Shown: piece by piece, positions 27,151 through 36,496 of the stretch
Position numbering within the stretch: position 1 is the first letter of the stretch
Layout: each line of letters opens with the position of its first letter
Origin: a virus
Strand: one strand, 5' to 3'
Length of the DNA stretch: 64,000 nucleotides
IMG/VR virus record: IMGVR_UViG_3300014720_000003
Coordinates: 62,001-126,000 of that record
Made by a program: the position numbers and the translations under genes
Notes under the pieces: generated by a model
What the model saw: the letters and a program-made list of their open reading frames with translations, nothing else
What the model was told of the DNA's origin: nothing
The model's database searches: none

Positions 27151-27628
27151 GCTTCACCTTTGTTTTTTGTATAGACAATAATATATCAGAAAGATTTTTT
27201 ATTCCATTAGCTAAATATGATAATCTATCACTACGTTGTTTGGCATACACCTTAATTTTATTTAATGATGAGGCTTTATCATTGTGTTTAATTGCCTGTC
27301 CAGATTTTTCTAGATATCCATATCCTTTGTAGTTATTTATTTCGTCTGCAATCGTTTCTTTGATAACTTCATCAGCCCAGTTAAATCTTGCTAACTCCCT
27401 GTTGACTGTTCTTTGTATATGAAAAGCAAACTGACCTAATCTATAAGAAATTTGAGCGCAGTCTTCTGGACCAAGTTTTTCTATACTATCTCTGTTCATA
27501 GTAAGATAAATATTTAGCTCATCAGATCCCAAGACATCTTCTTTGTATTCTGGCAAACCAATTGATTGTTCATATTCGTCTAAAATATCATCCCAATATT
27601 TAATTTCTTCTTTTGATGTTTTAAGCAT
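27140..27628 (-). CDS. Hypothetical helical protein in replication operon
   Basis: About 162 helical, charged residues (YWDDILDEYEQ, then ISYRLGQFAFHIQRTVNREL and KVYAKQRSDRLSYLANGIKNL). No motif recognised. The longest frame would start at a TTG, but the ATG at 27628 follows AAAGGA with 6-base spacing and overlaps the upstream stop by 8 bases, so it is preferred. Position between a nuclease and zinc-ribbon/dnaB genes suggests a DNA replication accessory. Confidence 0.5.
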   Translation of the reverse strand: MLKTSKEEIKYWDDILDEYEQSIGLPEYKEDVLGSDELNIYLTMNRDSIEKLGPEDCAQISYRLGQFAFHIQRTVNRELARFNWADEVIKETIADEINNYKGYGYLEKSGQAIKHNDKASSLNKIKVYAKQRSDRLSYLANGIKNLSDILLSIQKTKVKHGT

Positions 27629-28028
27629 TGTTAATCCTTTCAAACCATGACTCTATAGATTCGTTATAGGGTAAAGCAATATAGGTTATCTGGTTAAGAT
27701 CACACCACTCCTTTTTTTCTCTATCTCTTTTTTGCGATTTTAAAAAATTCAGTAAGTTGTGATGGTAGAATTGCACAAACTTATAGTGTTGTTCTCCATG
27801 CGCCTCTATGCAAGTTTTTTTTAGGGGTAAATAAAAATCTAAGTACAAAACCTCACTCTTTCTTAAAGAGATAGGTACTTCTTCCAAAACTTGGAGTGTG
27901 GGATATGTTTTAGATATCAGTTCTCTGGCCTGCAAATGCAAAGATGATCTATTTACAGTTCTACCCTTTGCCATATTACCACTAAGTAACCAGTTATGTG
28001 AATTACCATCTAAATCAACTATTAACAT
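27621..28028 (-). CDS. Putative PD-(D/E)XK nuclease (Vsr-like)
   Basis: 135 residues. The core reads LHLQARELISKTYPTLQV, LEEVPI, then YLDFYLP and CIEAHGEQHYKF, ending with WCDLNQITYIALPYNES. The spacing E...D-x-x-x-P...E-A-H-G-E fits a small restriction-endonuclease-like fold as in very-short-patch or DUF559 nucleases. It overlaps recA by 7 bases and is therefore made with it; a recombination or repair nuclease is the simplest reading, a homing enzyme the alternative. Confidence 0.55.
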   Translation of the reverse strand: MLIVDLDGNSHNWLLSGNMAKGRTVNRSSLHLQARELISKTYPTLQVLEEVPISLRKSEVLYLDFYLPLKKTCIEAHGEQHYKFVQFYHHNLLNFLKSQKRDREKKEWCDLNQITYIALPYNESIESWFERINNA

Positions 28029-29035
28029 TTAATACCCATTGTATCTTTTATGCTTTTCACCAAATTTTCATATGCTTCTGGATGATCTAATAGATAATGA
28101 CGCACTTTTTCGGCTCCTTGAAATTTTGGTTTATCTTCTAGAGCCGTTAGAGTATACCATGCTCCACCCTTATGTATAATACCAATATCTGAAGCAAGGT
28201 TTATGGCCTCCATATACTTATCAATACCTTGTCCATATCTAATATAACTAGTAATATTACCACCCGGTGGCCCAAGAGCAGAGCATACAACTTGCCATTC
28301 TATCTCTTGTCCTATTTGATTACTGTCAGCACTAAGTACCCACGGTTTAAAACTCTTAGCCCTCAATTTGATATCTGTTTGATATGCAATGGCCTGCCCA
28401 CTCTTTTCTTTAAACTCCGCACCATATCCTGTTGGATTACCCATCAAATGAGTAATACCAATTACAATATTTTTATTAACAGGAATCACATTAGCTACTT
28501 TACGACAGAATTTAGCTAATAATTTTGCACCATCTGCTCGCTGCATCTTATCCATTTCACTAGTAATTTCTGCTTCGGTACACAGTGCTGAATAAGAATC
28601 TATAATAAGGATACTTCCCGGTATCTCATTAATGATTTTTTCTGCTATTTGTAAATATTCTTCTGCGTGTAAGATCTTACCCTCTTGGCTTCCTATAACA
28701 TGAAATCTTGATAAATCCAGATCTTTGATGCCTTCTAAATCTCTTTTCTTTAATCTACCTTCAATGTTTAGATAGTACACTTCTCTAGGGCCTTTTAGGG
28801 TTCCTTGATATTGAGATTTTTGAGCAGTAGATGCGAAGTCTAAAGATGTTGTGGTTTTACCGCATTTGGGTTGTCCTGTAAGAACAACGAAACTACCCTC
28901 TGGTATTCCTCCATTCAATACAATGTCTAGTGATGGACTTACTGGTATAGTAATGCTCTTTCTGTCTACAACAGCATTTCCATTTAATATGATATTGTCG
29001 CCAAAGGTTTTTATTACATCTTCTTTTAGACTCAT
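28022..29035 (-). CDS. recA: RecA-like recombinase
   Basis: 337 residues. Walker A GQPKCGKT at 54-61, Walker B ILIIDSYSAL near 139-148, preceded by YYLNIEGRL. A NIVIGITHLMGNPTGYG stretch near 190-206 matches the RecA core L1/L2 region. The KSITIPVSPSLDIVLNGGIPEGSFVVLTG lead-in is of phage UvsX/RecA type, so it probably pairs homologous strands for recombination-dependent replication. It overlaps the upstream gene by one base and the nuclease gene downstream by 7. Confidence 0.88.
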   Translation of the reverse strand: MSLKEDVIKTFGDNIILNGNAVVDRKSITIPVSPSLDIVLNGGIPEGSFVVLTGQPKCGKTTTSLDFASTAQKSQYQGTLKGPREVYYLNIEGRLKKRDLEGIKDLDLSRFHVIGSQEGKILHAEEYLQIAEKIINEIPGSILIIDSYSALCTEAEITSEMDKMQRADGAKLLAKFCRKVANVIPVNKNIVIGITHLMGNPTGYGAEFKEKSGQAIAYQTDIKLRAKSFKPWVLSADSNQIGQEIEWQVVCSALGPPGGNITSYIRYGQGIDKYMEAINLASDIGIIHKGGAWYTLTALEDKPKFQGAEKVRHYLLDHPEAYENLVKSIKDTMGIKC

Positions 29036-29448
29036 TATTCTAGATCCTTAAGTTTGGAAATGATATTCTTTGTTGGTTGTGGCTTACTATAATTGATATC
29101 TTGTTTTCTTGACAAATCAACAGATAAATTTTGATTTTGTTGACTTAGCTTGATCTGTTCTTGTTCTATGATAGGTACGAGGTGAGGTGCTCGCAGCGAA
29201 TATATTTTTGTTGCTTTGCTGTTGTTGAGCGCTCTGACTATAGCAATATCGGAATACTTTTTAAGTAATTTATGAGCTGAAGATATTTGATTTCGATAAA
29301 ATTTTTCCCATTCTGGAGTAAGCCAAAATCTATAATGTAAATCTTGCTTATTAATAATAGCCATTTTCTCACAAATCATTTCTGTGATATATTGTGCGGC
29401 TGATACTTCTTTACCATTCGAATATTTAGAAGGATATTTTTTCTTCAT
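29035..29448 (-). CDS. Hypothetical protein upstream of recA
   Basis: About 137 residues, basic, with WLTPEWEKFYRNQISSAHKLLKKY and a RAPHLVPIIEQEQ segment; no known family. An ATG six codons earlier (29466) exists, but the ATG at 29448 forms a TAATG overlap with the upstream stop, the arrangement used repeatedly here, and is preferred. The W-x-x-F-Y-R-x-Q helix and tight linkage to recA suggest a small DNA-transaction protein. Confidence 0.5.
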   Translation of the reverse strand: MKKKYPSKYSNGKEVSAAQYITEMICEKMAIINKQDLHYRFWLTPEWEKFYRNQISSAHKLLKKYSDIAIVRALNNSKATKIYSLRAPHLVPIIEQEQIKLSQQNQNLSVDLSRKQDINYSKPQPTKNIISKLKDLE

Positions 29449-30095
29449 TATATTGTATTTTTCCATATGTCTTCATAATAACCCCACCCAGGATAATTTT
29501 TATAAGCTAGGTTTTGATATGTTTTATAATGGGTAGTAAAATGATGTCCATGATTAATATGTATACAAGCTTTTGAGGATGTCCATGTTGTTCTATTGTC
29601 GTCTGGTTCTAGATTGAGCACAACATCTTTGATGGCTGTTTTGATTCTTTGTTCAAAATGATGTACAGCCTCATCAAATATCATTATCATTTGATGTAAT
29701 GGTTGGTGATTTGGTGCTGACAATTGAAAACCAGTATCACATAAACCTATATAGTTAGCATTGCATAAACATCCAGTATCAAATTCAGGAAATAAAAAAT
29801 ATTCTTCTGGATATATTACATCATGTTCCAAAAAACAAACATACTTATATTGGTTTGGATCCACACTATACAACAGTTGTAGTATTTGAATAATAATATT
29901 TAGATGGTTTTTACTATTTGTTAATGCTCTTTTACTATCAAAAGGATTATTATTAATTTTGAACCAAGAGCATGTTTTTATATCTACTAGATGCTTGTTT
30001 AAAGAAATATCACGCAAACTATTTAGTGTATATTCTATAATTTTTGGAATAGAATTATCAGTGTAATATACTCCTAATTTATTGGTTGTAGACAT
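29448..30095 (-). CDS. Putative GT-A-type glycosyltransferase
   Basis: 215 residues. It reads like a nucleotide-sugar-binding fold: LGVYYTDNSIPKIIEYTLNSL at the start, and YKYVCFLEHDVIYPEEYF near residue 83-100, where E-H-D would replace the D-x-D metal motif. Later comes a His-rich segment (CIHINHGHHFTTHYKTY). No exact family. It overlaps a methyltransferase gene by 17 bases. A role in virion or surface sugar transfer fits the neighbours. Confidence 0.5.
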   Translation of the reverse strand: MSTTNKLGVYYTDNSIPKIIEYTLNSLRDISLNKHLVDIKTCSWFKINNNPFDSKRALTNSKNHLNIIIQILQLLYSVDPNQYKYVCFLEHDVIYPEEYFLFPEFDTGCLCNANYIGLCDTGFQLSAPNHQPLHQMIMIFDEAVHHFEQRIKTAIKDVVLNLEPDDNRTTWTSSKACIHINHGHHFTTHYKTYQNLAYKNYPGWGYYEDIWKNTI

Positions 30096-30741
30096 TTTTA
30101 TTTACAAACCAGCTATCAAAATCAGTTATCTCTGGAAATACATTAATAAAGTTGTTTTGTTCCAATAGTTGTATAATCTTAGATTTGTTCTCTGTATGGT
30201 TGTGTTCAACAGACATTGTGAGGATATCATATGAGAAATTAAAACTATTTAGTATATCAAATTCAGAACCCTCTGTATCTATTGAAACATAATCTATAGT
30301 TTGTGGCGCATTATATTGAGATAATAGATCATTTAATGAAACAGATTCAACGTCGTAGATTTTAGCGTCTACTCTATTCCAAGCCCAAAAATCATTGTTA
30401 GTATAACTATCTATACAAGATAATTCTCCAAATTTGCAATCTCTAAATGATAGATTTTGTCCTGTTGAAGAAGATACACATCTAAAATCTTTGCGGCATG
30501 ACCGATTAGCTAATAAAGATTCGTGGTATTGTTTGGCTGGTTCACAAAGTATACCAGACCACGAATATTCTTTTTCCAACAAGAATGTATTAGATTTTTC
30601 TATACCATCTGTGGCACCAAACTCAACAAAATATCCATTTGTTTTTTCTCCAAGAATAAATAATACAAACAAATCTTGTCCTAATTGAGAATATTTAGAT
30701 TTATTCTGTTGATATTCTAAAAATCTATTTATATCTAGCAT
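30079..30741 (-). CDS. FkbM-family methyltransferase
   Basis: 220 residues with the FkbM pattern: SQLGQDLFVLFILGEKTNGYFVEFGATDG with SAM loop near 40-46, SNTFLLEKEYSWSGILCEP, and DYVSIDTEGSEFDIL near 150. These SAM-dependent enzymes methylate hydroxyls, often on sugars. It overlaps a glycosyltransferase-like gene, so sugar O-methylation is likely. The pair lies between recA-linked genes and small unknown genes, away from the other sugar genes. Confidence 0.78.
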   Translation of the reverse strand: MLDINRFLEYQQNKSKYSQLGQDLFVLFILGEKTNGYFVEFGATDGIEKSNTFLLEKEYSWSGILCEPAKQYHESLLANRSCRKDFRCVSSSTGQNLSFRDCKFGELSCIDSYTNNDFWAWNRVDAKIYDVESVSLNDLLSQYNAPQTIDYVSIDTEGSEFDILNSFNFSYDILTMSVEHNHTENKSKIIQLLEQNNFINVFPEITDFDSWFVNKNVYNQ

Positions 30742-30749
30742 AATTAATT

Positions 30750-31052
30750 TTAGCTATTTTTAGGTCTATATATACAATCTTGTGTTCTATTGGTGGTATT
30801 CATATTTTTTATCAGTTCATCATTTTGCATAGATGCTGCTTGTGTCATGATGCTAACATTTTTGCTTTTTTTAGCACTAGTTTCATTGATCATTAGGTTT
30901 TTAGTGGATGATTGTTTGTTTGTGGGATTTTTATCCAAAATTTTAGACACATCAGATTCTTTGAGCTTTAGTTCTTTCGCTATTGTAGCATTATCCATTT
31001 TCATGGTGTCGTGTAAATATTTAACGGCGTATTCTTGGATTTTTGTGCTCAT
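30750..31052 (-). CDS. Small helix-turn-helix protein
   Basis: 100 residues. The N-terminal 40 read as a helix-turn-helix (MDNATIAKELKLKESDVSKIL), followed by a Lys/Ser/Asn-rich, probably disordered tail. It could be a DNA-binding regulator, but no family is recognised and the gene sits inside an operon. Overlaps the upstream stop by one base. Confidence 0.45.
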   Translation of the reverse strand: MSTKIQEYAVKYLHDTMKMDNATIAKELKLKESDVSKILDKNPTNKQSSTKNLMINETSAKKSKNVSIMTQAASMQNDELIKNMNTTNRTQDCIYRPKNS

Positions 31053-31456
31053 TAGGACATCTCTCTTTCTGCATTATTTATCCATGCTATGTTTTTTGTG
31101 GTAAGAAAATTAGAATATAGATCGAAGATTTGTTGATTTACCTCTTTGAATTCCCATTCTTTTCTACCAATCTTACTCATGAATTTATTGTTATTGCCCT
31201 CACTATATAGCCCTATTGGATTATACAGTTTGCCGTGTGCTCCAACTTTTACAAAATATCTTTTAGGATTAGTTCCATACTGGGAGGATTTTGCTACCAC
31301 TAATTCATTCTCTTTGTTTGCTCTTGGTTTTTTATTTTCGTCTATAAAGTCGTGATCACCTAATATGGTATAAAAACACTCTATACGATTAGTGTCCGTA
31401 GATGTTGTATTTTGACGATAGATAAATTGATCGGTATCTGTTGTTAATTTGGCCAT
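31052..31456 (-). CDS. Hypothetical protein (134 aa)
   Basis: Not recognised. Small mixed alpha/beta protein with a FVKVGAHGKLYNPIGLYSEG segment near 68-87 and a KEWEFKEVNQQIFDLYSNFL helix. It has the look of a phage protein conserved beside FmdB-like zinc ribbons. The gene overlaps the FmdB-like gene by 13 bases and touches the HTH gene downstream by one base. Confidence 0.45.
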   Translation of the reverse strand: MAKLTTDTDQFIYRQNTTSTDTNRIECFYTILGDHDFIDENKKPRANKENELVVAKSSQYGTNPKRYFVKVGAHGKLYNPIGLYSEGNNNKFMSKIGRKEWEFKEVNQQIFDLYSNFLTTKNIAWINNAEREMS

Positions 31457-31791
31457 ATGGTTTTTGGTCCTTTCTTTATTCTTGACATTCCTTTTGGTAG
31501 GGGTTTTTCCGACTGTTTTTCTTTGTAATCATTATGTTTGGAGTATAATGATGTTTTTTGATCATCGCTCATTCTGTCTCTATTTCTATTAGCTAAATCT
31601 CCTATGGTTTTTAGTTCACTATCTGATTTTCTTACCGATGCTGATTGTGTGGCTAAATCAAGCATATAATCTCTGTGTGTATCCGTATTTTTACAGAATG
31701 TGCATTTGGGTGATTGCTCGTAATCTTTGATGTAAAAAAACAACTCGAACTGTTTATGACAATGATTACAATGATATGAATAGGTTGGCAT
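31444..31791 (-). CDS. FmdB-like zinc-ribbon protein
   Basis: 115 residues from the ATG at 31791. The start MPTYSYHCNHCHKQFE and the second pair C-T-F-C form a typical FmdB/CxxC zinc ribbon. The rest is a charged tail ending KKGPKTIWPN. The longer frame from 31830 would add 13 residues that overlap the HNH gene and are not part of the family, so it is rejected. Probable nucleic-acid binding or transcription role; unproven. Confidence 0.6.
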   Translation of the reverse strand: MPTYSYHCNHCHKQFELFFYIKDYEQSPKCTFCKNTDTHRDYMLDLATQSASVRKSDSELKTIGDLANRNRDRMSDDQKTSLYSKHNDYKEKQSEKPLPKGMSRIKKGPKTIWPN

Positions 31792-31793
31792 AT

Positions 31794-32378
31794 CTACACA
31801 ATATAAGAATCTGGTAAATAGATAGACCATTCTGGTGGTAGGTCTGTTTTTATTTTAGATAGGTGGTACGAGATTGGCAAGTATTTGGGACTCTTATTTG
31901 GCTTGAATGGTAGCCCTAATAAGGACATATGCGCCTGTTTGGGGGTTCGGTTTCCCTTTTTACGATTACATGATATGCAAGATGTTACAATATTGGTCCA
32001 ACAAGTGGGAGAACCATTATCGTTATTCCATATAGATTTCGGAATCACATGATCATAAGTTAATTCATTGTATGTAAAAACACTAGAACAATATTGACAC
32101 GTAAAATTATCTCGTATAAAAATGTTCTTACGAGAGAATGTAACATTTTGTTTATCTATTTTAAAGTATCGTTTGGTCCTAGCAACTGCTGGTACTGGAT
32201 ATTTTCTGTTGTTTGTTCCATTTATATGATCATCTTTATAGAAATCAATCACATCAATACCATACCTTGGATTGTGTTCGTATTTCATATACCAAACTAT
32301 AGCTTTTTGCCAATCAATAATTGATAATGGGCTATAATCAGCATTGAGCAGTAGACATTTACTGTTTTTTAGTCTCAT
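31794..32378 (-). CDS. HNH endonuclease
   Basis: 194 residues of the HNH type that begins LLLNADYSPLSIIDWQKAI. A zinc-binding C-x-x-C pair (CQYC) precedes the HNH core YDHVIPKS, then C-I-S-C-N-R-K-K-G-N-R-TP. It cuts DNA; it may be a homing nuclease or a packaging-associated nuclease. Overlaps phoH by 20 bases. Confidence 0.8.
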   Translation of the reverse strand: MRLKNSKCLLLNADYSPLSIIDWQKAIVWYMKYEHNPRYGIDVIDFYKDDHINGTNNRKYPVPAVARTKRYFKIDKQNVTFSRKNIFIRDNFTCQYCSSVFTYNELTYDHVIPKSIWNNDNGSPTCWTNIVTSCISCNRKKGNRTPKQAHMSLLGLPFKPNKSPKYLPISYHLSKIKTDLPPEWSIYLPDSYIV

Positions 32379-33090
32379 CTTCTAAAAACTCTAATCTTAG
32401 TAGAATCTTAGCAATAATTGGATTTCTAACAATATCCCCATATTCTAGTCTGGAAAGTCCTATGCTGTCCACACCATCGAGGGCTTTAATTAAATCCAAA
32501 AATCCGCCACGGAAATTCCTTGGCAAATCAGACTGACTAATATCTCCTGTTAATACCATTTTACTGTTGTTTCCTATGCGTGTCAACAACATTTTTAATT
32601 GATCATACGAAGCATTCTGGCACTCATCTGCTACTATAAAGCTATTGTGAAAGTTTCGTCCTCTCATTAATCCCAAGGGGACTATCTCAATTTTATTATT
32701 AAGCTTTAATGCCGCATAATGACTCACAGGAATAAAATGCAATATTTCATCTAGTATTGGCAATAGGTAAGGATGTAATTTTTCCTCTGCTGTACCAGGA
32801 AGATATCCTATTTTCTCTCCGCTCTCTACTACTGGTCTGGTTATAATAATTTTTTTTATTTTATCATCTAATAGATATTCCAGAGCCATACCTATAGCAA
32901 TATGTGTTTTACCACTTCCAGCCACGCCCTGACAAAACGTGATAGTATTTTCTGCTACTGTTCTTATATAATCTTTTTGATTATCTGATCGTGGTCTTAA
33001 TCTATTACGATATAGTGGACCACTCGATTCAATATCGTTTGTAGCATCTATAACCTTAGACTTTCTCTTATCTTTGTTGTTCTTTCTCAA
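32359..33090 (-). CDS. phoH: PhoH-like ATPase
   Basis: 243 residues. Walker A GVAGSGKT at 55-62, IITRPVVESGEKIGYLPG, Walker B IVADECQNA near 150 and a VLTGDISQSDLPR motif are the PhoH hallmarks (RNA/DNA helicase-related ATPase). PhoH is common in large phages; its exact role is unknown, perhaps RNA handling. 24 bases separate it from the reductase gene upstream. Confidence 0.88.
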   Translation of the reverse strand: MRKNNKDKRKSKVIDATNDIESSGPLYRNRLRPRSDNQKDYIRTVAENTITFCQGVAGSGKTHIAIGMALEYLLDDKIKKIIITRPVVESGEKIGYLPGTAEEKLHPYLLPILDEILHFIPVSHYAALKLNNKIEIVPLGLMRGRNFHNSFIVADECQNASYDQLKMLLTRIGNNSKMVLTGDISQSDLPRNFRGGFLDLIKALDGVDSIGLSRLEYGDIVRNPIIAKILLRLEFLEDETKKQ

Positions 33091-33114
33091 TGGGATACCT
33101 CGCTGAAAATGGGA

Positions 33115-36100
33115 TTAAATTAAGCAAGCGCCGCCGGCACAACTAATCTCTTCTATTCCAGCAGTATTATCCTCTGTTTCTAATAGTTGTGTATAATCAA
33201 CCTTTTTATAGCTGTCATATAAATCACAATATATTTTCCAGTTATAAACATCCTTCATACAGTAAGTCAATCTCCTTACATCCCCATTAAAATATTTACC
33301 AGCAAAATTCTTCATCTTTGTGGTGAATAATAGCTTTTCCTTAGTGTCGTTTTCTTTAGCTTGATTCATATTCACATAATCACAAGCAGCCCAAAGATTA
33401 TTATCAAAAGCATTTAGTCCAAGTTCTATTAATCCAGAGCACCATAACGCAGCATCTCCGTATTCTTTTACTATTTCTCTGCTTGTGTAAACAGTGGTGA
33501 ACGGTGCTTGAGGGTAATCTTTATCTCCGCTTTGTGGAATTAAACTAATACCAGCAAAATATTTACGATTATCATAAATATATTTTGTTACCTGTTCCCA
33601 TTCATCTGGTTTTACTGTAACAGTATTACTAACATTATGACTAAGATAATCTTGAGTACATAATGATTTATTCTTACCAGAGTGTACCCAATTCTTTTGA
33701 GTATCCTTTACGATAGAGAGCATATCCACAGCGGGAAGTTGATTCTTGGTTTTGGCTCCGTCGGGAACTTCAATTGGAAATTTAACTACCTCATCAGTAT
33801 TATTTGCTGACCAGCGAGATTTTTCGCACGCTTGTGGGTTATAATTCTTAAAGTGCTGGTATGGTGCTTCTAAAACATTAGCCTGCACATGGCGTATATA
33901 GCGTTTAGCGTGATGAGGATGGATGCCAGAACTAGTCCCGAGCATACTGCTGCTTGTGCCCTCTGGTTTTAAACACGTTACTCTAGCAGCTTGATTAATA
34001 CCGAGTTTTTTAGCAAATTCTTTATTGGTTTCTATGGTCATTTTAGCACCAGCCTTTAGAACCTTTTCTGATAAAACTAGATCATATTTTTCCATAGTGC
34101 CAGTTAACGAAACGCCCAATAAAGATTCTCTTTCAAAGATGCGGCAACTAATATCGCCTAGATAATCTAACTTTGTAAAGCCTGCTTGTAATGTTCCTAT
34201 AATCGCAGCAGCTTTACATCTTTCATAAAAATCAGATTCATCCTCTATAGATGAACAATTAATAGTAGATAGATTACACCCTTGCCATCCACTCTTACCG
34301 CTCTCCTCATCAACAGGCCACATACCCACTTCCACACACCTTCGTGATGTTATGCCATTAACTATCATGGTGCGTCTACTATTTTCTGTTAAACAATAAA
34401 CGTCTTGCTTTCCGATGTAAGTTATTTTTTTTACAAATGAACTAAATCTATTCGTTAATCTAAATGTTTGCCTATCTTTAAGAACCTCCTTAATTCTATT
34501 TATGTCTTTTATATGCAAACTAGCAAAACCTATCAAATTATAACAATTATTTTGTCCACCAATAATAAGCCTATAACTAGTTTGTGTAGAATAATATTTA
34601 TTGTTTCTGTCGCCATCTGGCAAAAGCGCTTTACCTGCTTTTCTAGATATATTTATTCTGGCAAATACCCCAAGCTCCTGTAAAATTAATTGTATATCCA
34701 TCAATGCGCTTATGTTAACAGACGATAATCTCATACTTAGAGATTTTGATTTTTCATTATATTCAGAATGCCCATCGGAATAAAGCATTCCAGAAACAAA
34801 TCCAGCTTTAAAGTTTTTAGATGTTTTATGTATAAAACTAATATCGTCTTTGATGGACGGAATTCCTTTTGTGTTTAAATATTTATTTAGAGCGGTACTT
34901 TCTAGGGACCATTTTGGCTTTGATCCATAAATTTTATCTTCTAAACAAGAAAATTTTGGTTCAAGATTTTGATTATATGTCAATAAGTCTTTATCTAATT
35001 GGCTAATGAAGTATTTTACATAGGTTTCGGTTTCTGATATTTGAGACTCTAGTTCCGCCGCCGTACCCCAAAAATTTATTCTGCAAGAACTATATTTAGA
35101 AATAAAACAACCGTCTCCATGAATAAGACCAACTAAATAACCCAATTTAAAATCGTCGCTATTTTTATCAGAAGTATATGGTTCAGAGATTGGGATTAAG
35201 ATTTCATCTTCACTTGTTAGGTCTTTTAATTCCACCATTCCGTGTCTTGTTGCAAAATGATGGTTGCTTGTAGCTTTTACTTTTCTTCCACAAGTCAGTT
35301 CTAACTCATAAACGTCTCTATCAATGCCGGTTTTTCTGGCGTTAGAAGCTGTATTAATAATATTAGCGTTTGGAATATCCATATTAACAGCCCAGTGTTC
35401 CTGACCATCTTGCATATATCCAAATACACGACTGTCTTGCTCTATATCAAATGATTGTGTGTCTAAAAGATCTTTAAATTCAGTCCAGCCATGAGTTGTC
35501 AAAACTTTTGTGTCAATTGTTACGCACGGATTGAAAGTCATCTCTGTAGAATCGCTCCAAATAAATCCAGGTTCACCAAACTCTTTAACACTTTCCATTA
35601 AGGTTTGAAATTCTTCGTATGTGGTAGAATCTTTTAATAAAAGAGCAGAGTTGTTGCTTCGTGCTCTTTGGGGATTTTCCAGATACCAGTTACCAGTTTT
35701 AGCCTTGGCCATTTCTTCATCATCATGACTAAACAACGCTAAACTAGCAGATCGTCTAACCCCACCACTCAACACAGCATCACTACTGTGCATCACTATA
35801 TCATAAGCATCAATTGGTCGTAGTTTCTTTTGACCATTGGATACACAACGATCTAACAATACTCTTATTTTTTCTAATCCTTTAGCAAGAGGTTCGAATC
35901 CTGGGGCTTTTCCAACACCAGAACTAAGATTTGATCCTTGTGGACGAATATTACTATAATCAAATAGTATATGACAATTTTTGTATTGTTTAAATTCTTC
36001 TACTGGTTTACTAAAATAACTACTTAATAAGACTCCTAGAGCATCCGCCCACCCTTCTATGCTATCTTCTATAACATAAACAGTGCCTTTATCCTCTGGA

Positions 36101-36495
36101 GGATTGTGTTCCAGAGTTGGTAATTTGGAAACGTGGTGTTTTTGCACACTAAATCCTGTGCCACTACCACACAATAATAACCAAAAGCATTCTTGAAAAA
36201 ATCGTAATCTATCACAATAGGAACTTGTGCAATTATAGATTTTGGCGTGACGTTTTAGAATTGGTTCGCCACCAAATTGCAATCCTCTTTGTGAGCCAAG
36301 AACTTTTTTCTTATACATCATATCATATGCCCAATCAATATCTGTTGATATTCCTTTGTCGGCATACATAGAGTGCATCATATTTCGCACACGATCAACA
36401 GCTTCTTTCCAAGTTTCTCTGCGATTTTTATCTTCTAACCAACGAGCATATTTACTAACAAATGTATAATTCTGAAGTTCTTGAAGTGCTGACAT
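33115..36495 (-). CDS. nrdJ: Ribonucleotide reductase, class II (B12-dependent), with intein
   Basis: 1126 residues as translated; about 730 without the intein, the size of monomeric ribonucleoside-triphosphate reductase. Matches include LCGSGTGFSV near residue 110, FGEPGFIWSDS before the intein, NPC (thiyl-radical cysteine) at the junction, then GWQGCNLSTIN, a LKPEGTSSSMLGTSSGIHPHHA segment and the redox pair at the end (CAGGACLI, Cys1119 and Cys1124). It reduces ribonucleotides using adenosylcobalamin without oxygen. An intein of 396 residues interrupts it exactly before the radical cysteine. AGGAGA precedes the start. A small membrane protein gene and dCMP deaminase lie upstream. Confidence 0.92.
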   Translation of the reverse strand: MSALQELQNYTFVSKYARWLEDKNRRETWKEAVDRVRNMMHSMYADKGISTDIDWAYDMMYKKKVLGSQRGLQFGGEPILKRHAKIYNCTSSYCDRLRFFQECFWLLLCGSGTGFSVQKHHVSKLPTLEHNPPEDKGTVYVIEDSIEGWADALGVLLSSYFSKPVEEFKQYKNCHILFDYSNIRPQGSNLSSGVGKAPGFEPLAKGLEKIRVLLDRCVSNGQKKLRPIDAYDIVMHSSDAVLSGGVRRSASLALFSHDDEEMAKAKTGNWYLENPQRARSNNSALLLKDSTTYEEFQTLMESVKEFGEPGFIWSDSTEMTFNPCVTIDTKVLTTHGWTEFKDLLDTQSFDIEQDSRVFGYMQDGQEHWAVNMDIPNANIINTASNARKTGIDRDVYELELTCGRKVKATSNHHFATRHGMVELKDLTSEDEILIPISEPYTSDKNSDDFKLGYLVGLIHGDGCFISKYSSCRINFWGTAAELESQISETETYVKYFISQLDKDLLTYNQNLEPKFSCLEDKIYGSKPKWSLESTALNKYLNTKGIPSIKDDISFIHKTSKNFKAGFVSGMLYSDGHSEYNEKSKSLSMRLSSVNISALMDIQLILQELGVFARINISRKAGKALLPDGDRNNKYYSTQTSYRLIIGGQNNCYNLIGFASLHIKDINRIKEVLKDRQTFRLTNRFSSFVKKITYIGKQDVYCLTENSRRTMIVNGITSRRCVEVGMWPVDEESGKSGWQGCNLSTINCSSIEDESDFYERCKAAAIIGTLQAGFTKLDYLGDISCRIFERESLLGVSLTGTMEKYDLVLSEKVLKAGAKMTIETNKEFAKKLGINQAARVTCLKPEGTSSSMLGTSSGIHPHHAKRYIRHVQANVLEAPYQHFKNYNPQACEKSRWSANNTDEVVKFPIEVPDGAKTKNQLPAVDMLSIVKDTQKNWVHSGKNKSLCTQDYLSHNVSNTVTVKPDEWEQVTKYIYDNRKYFAGISLIPQSGDKDYPQAPFTTVYTSREIVKEYGDAALWCSGLIELGLNAFDNNLWAACDYVNMNQAKENDTKEKLLFTTKMKNFAGKYFNGDVRRLTYCMKDVYNWKIYCDLYDSYKKVDYTQLLETEDNTAGIEEISCAGGACLI
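34339..35526 (-). mobile_element. Intein with LAGLIDADG homing endonuclease inside nrdJ
   Basis: Residues 324-719 of the reductase reading frame. Block A begins CVTIDTKVLTTHGWTEF; block B is VKATSNHHFATRHG; the endonuclease has two LAGLIDADG-like helices (LGYLVGLIHGDGCF and FVSGMLYSDGHSE); block F is VYCLTENSRRTMIVNG. The C-terminal block reads ITSRR before the extein Cys, where His-Asn is expected. The insertion point is Asn-Pro/Cys. Missing His and terminal Asn question normal splicing. Confidence 0.85.
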
Positions 36496-36496
36496 C

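Noticed and set aside
31792-31830. Longer start for the FmdB-like protein
   Set aside because: Extra residues are not part of the family, which begins MPTYSYHC, and overlap the HNH gene.
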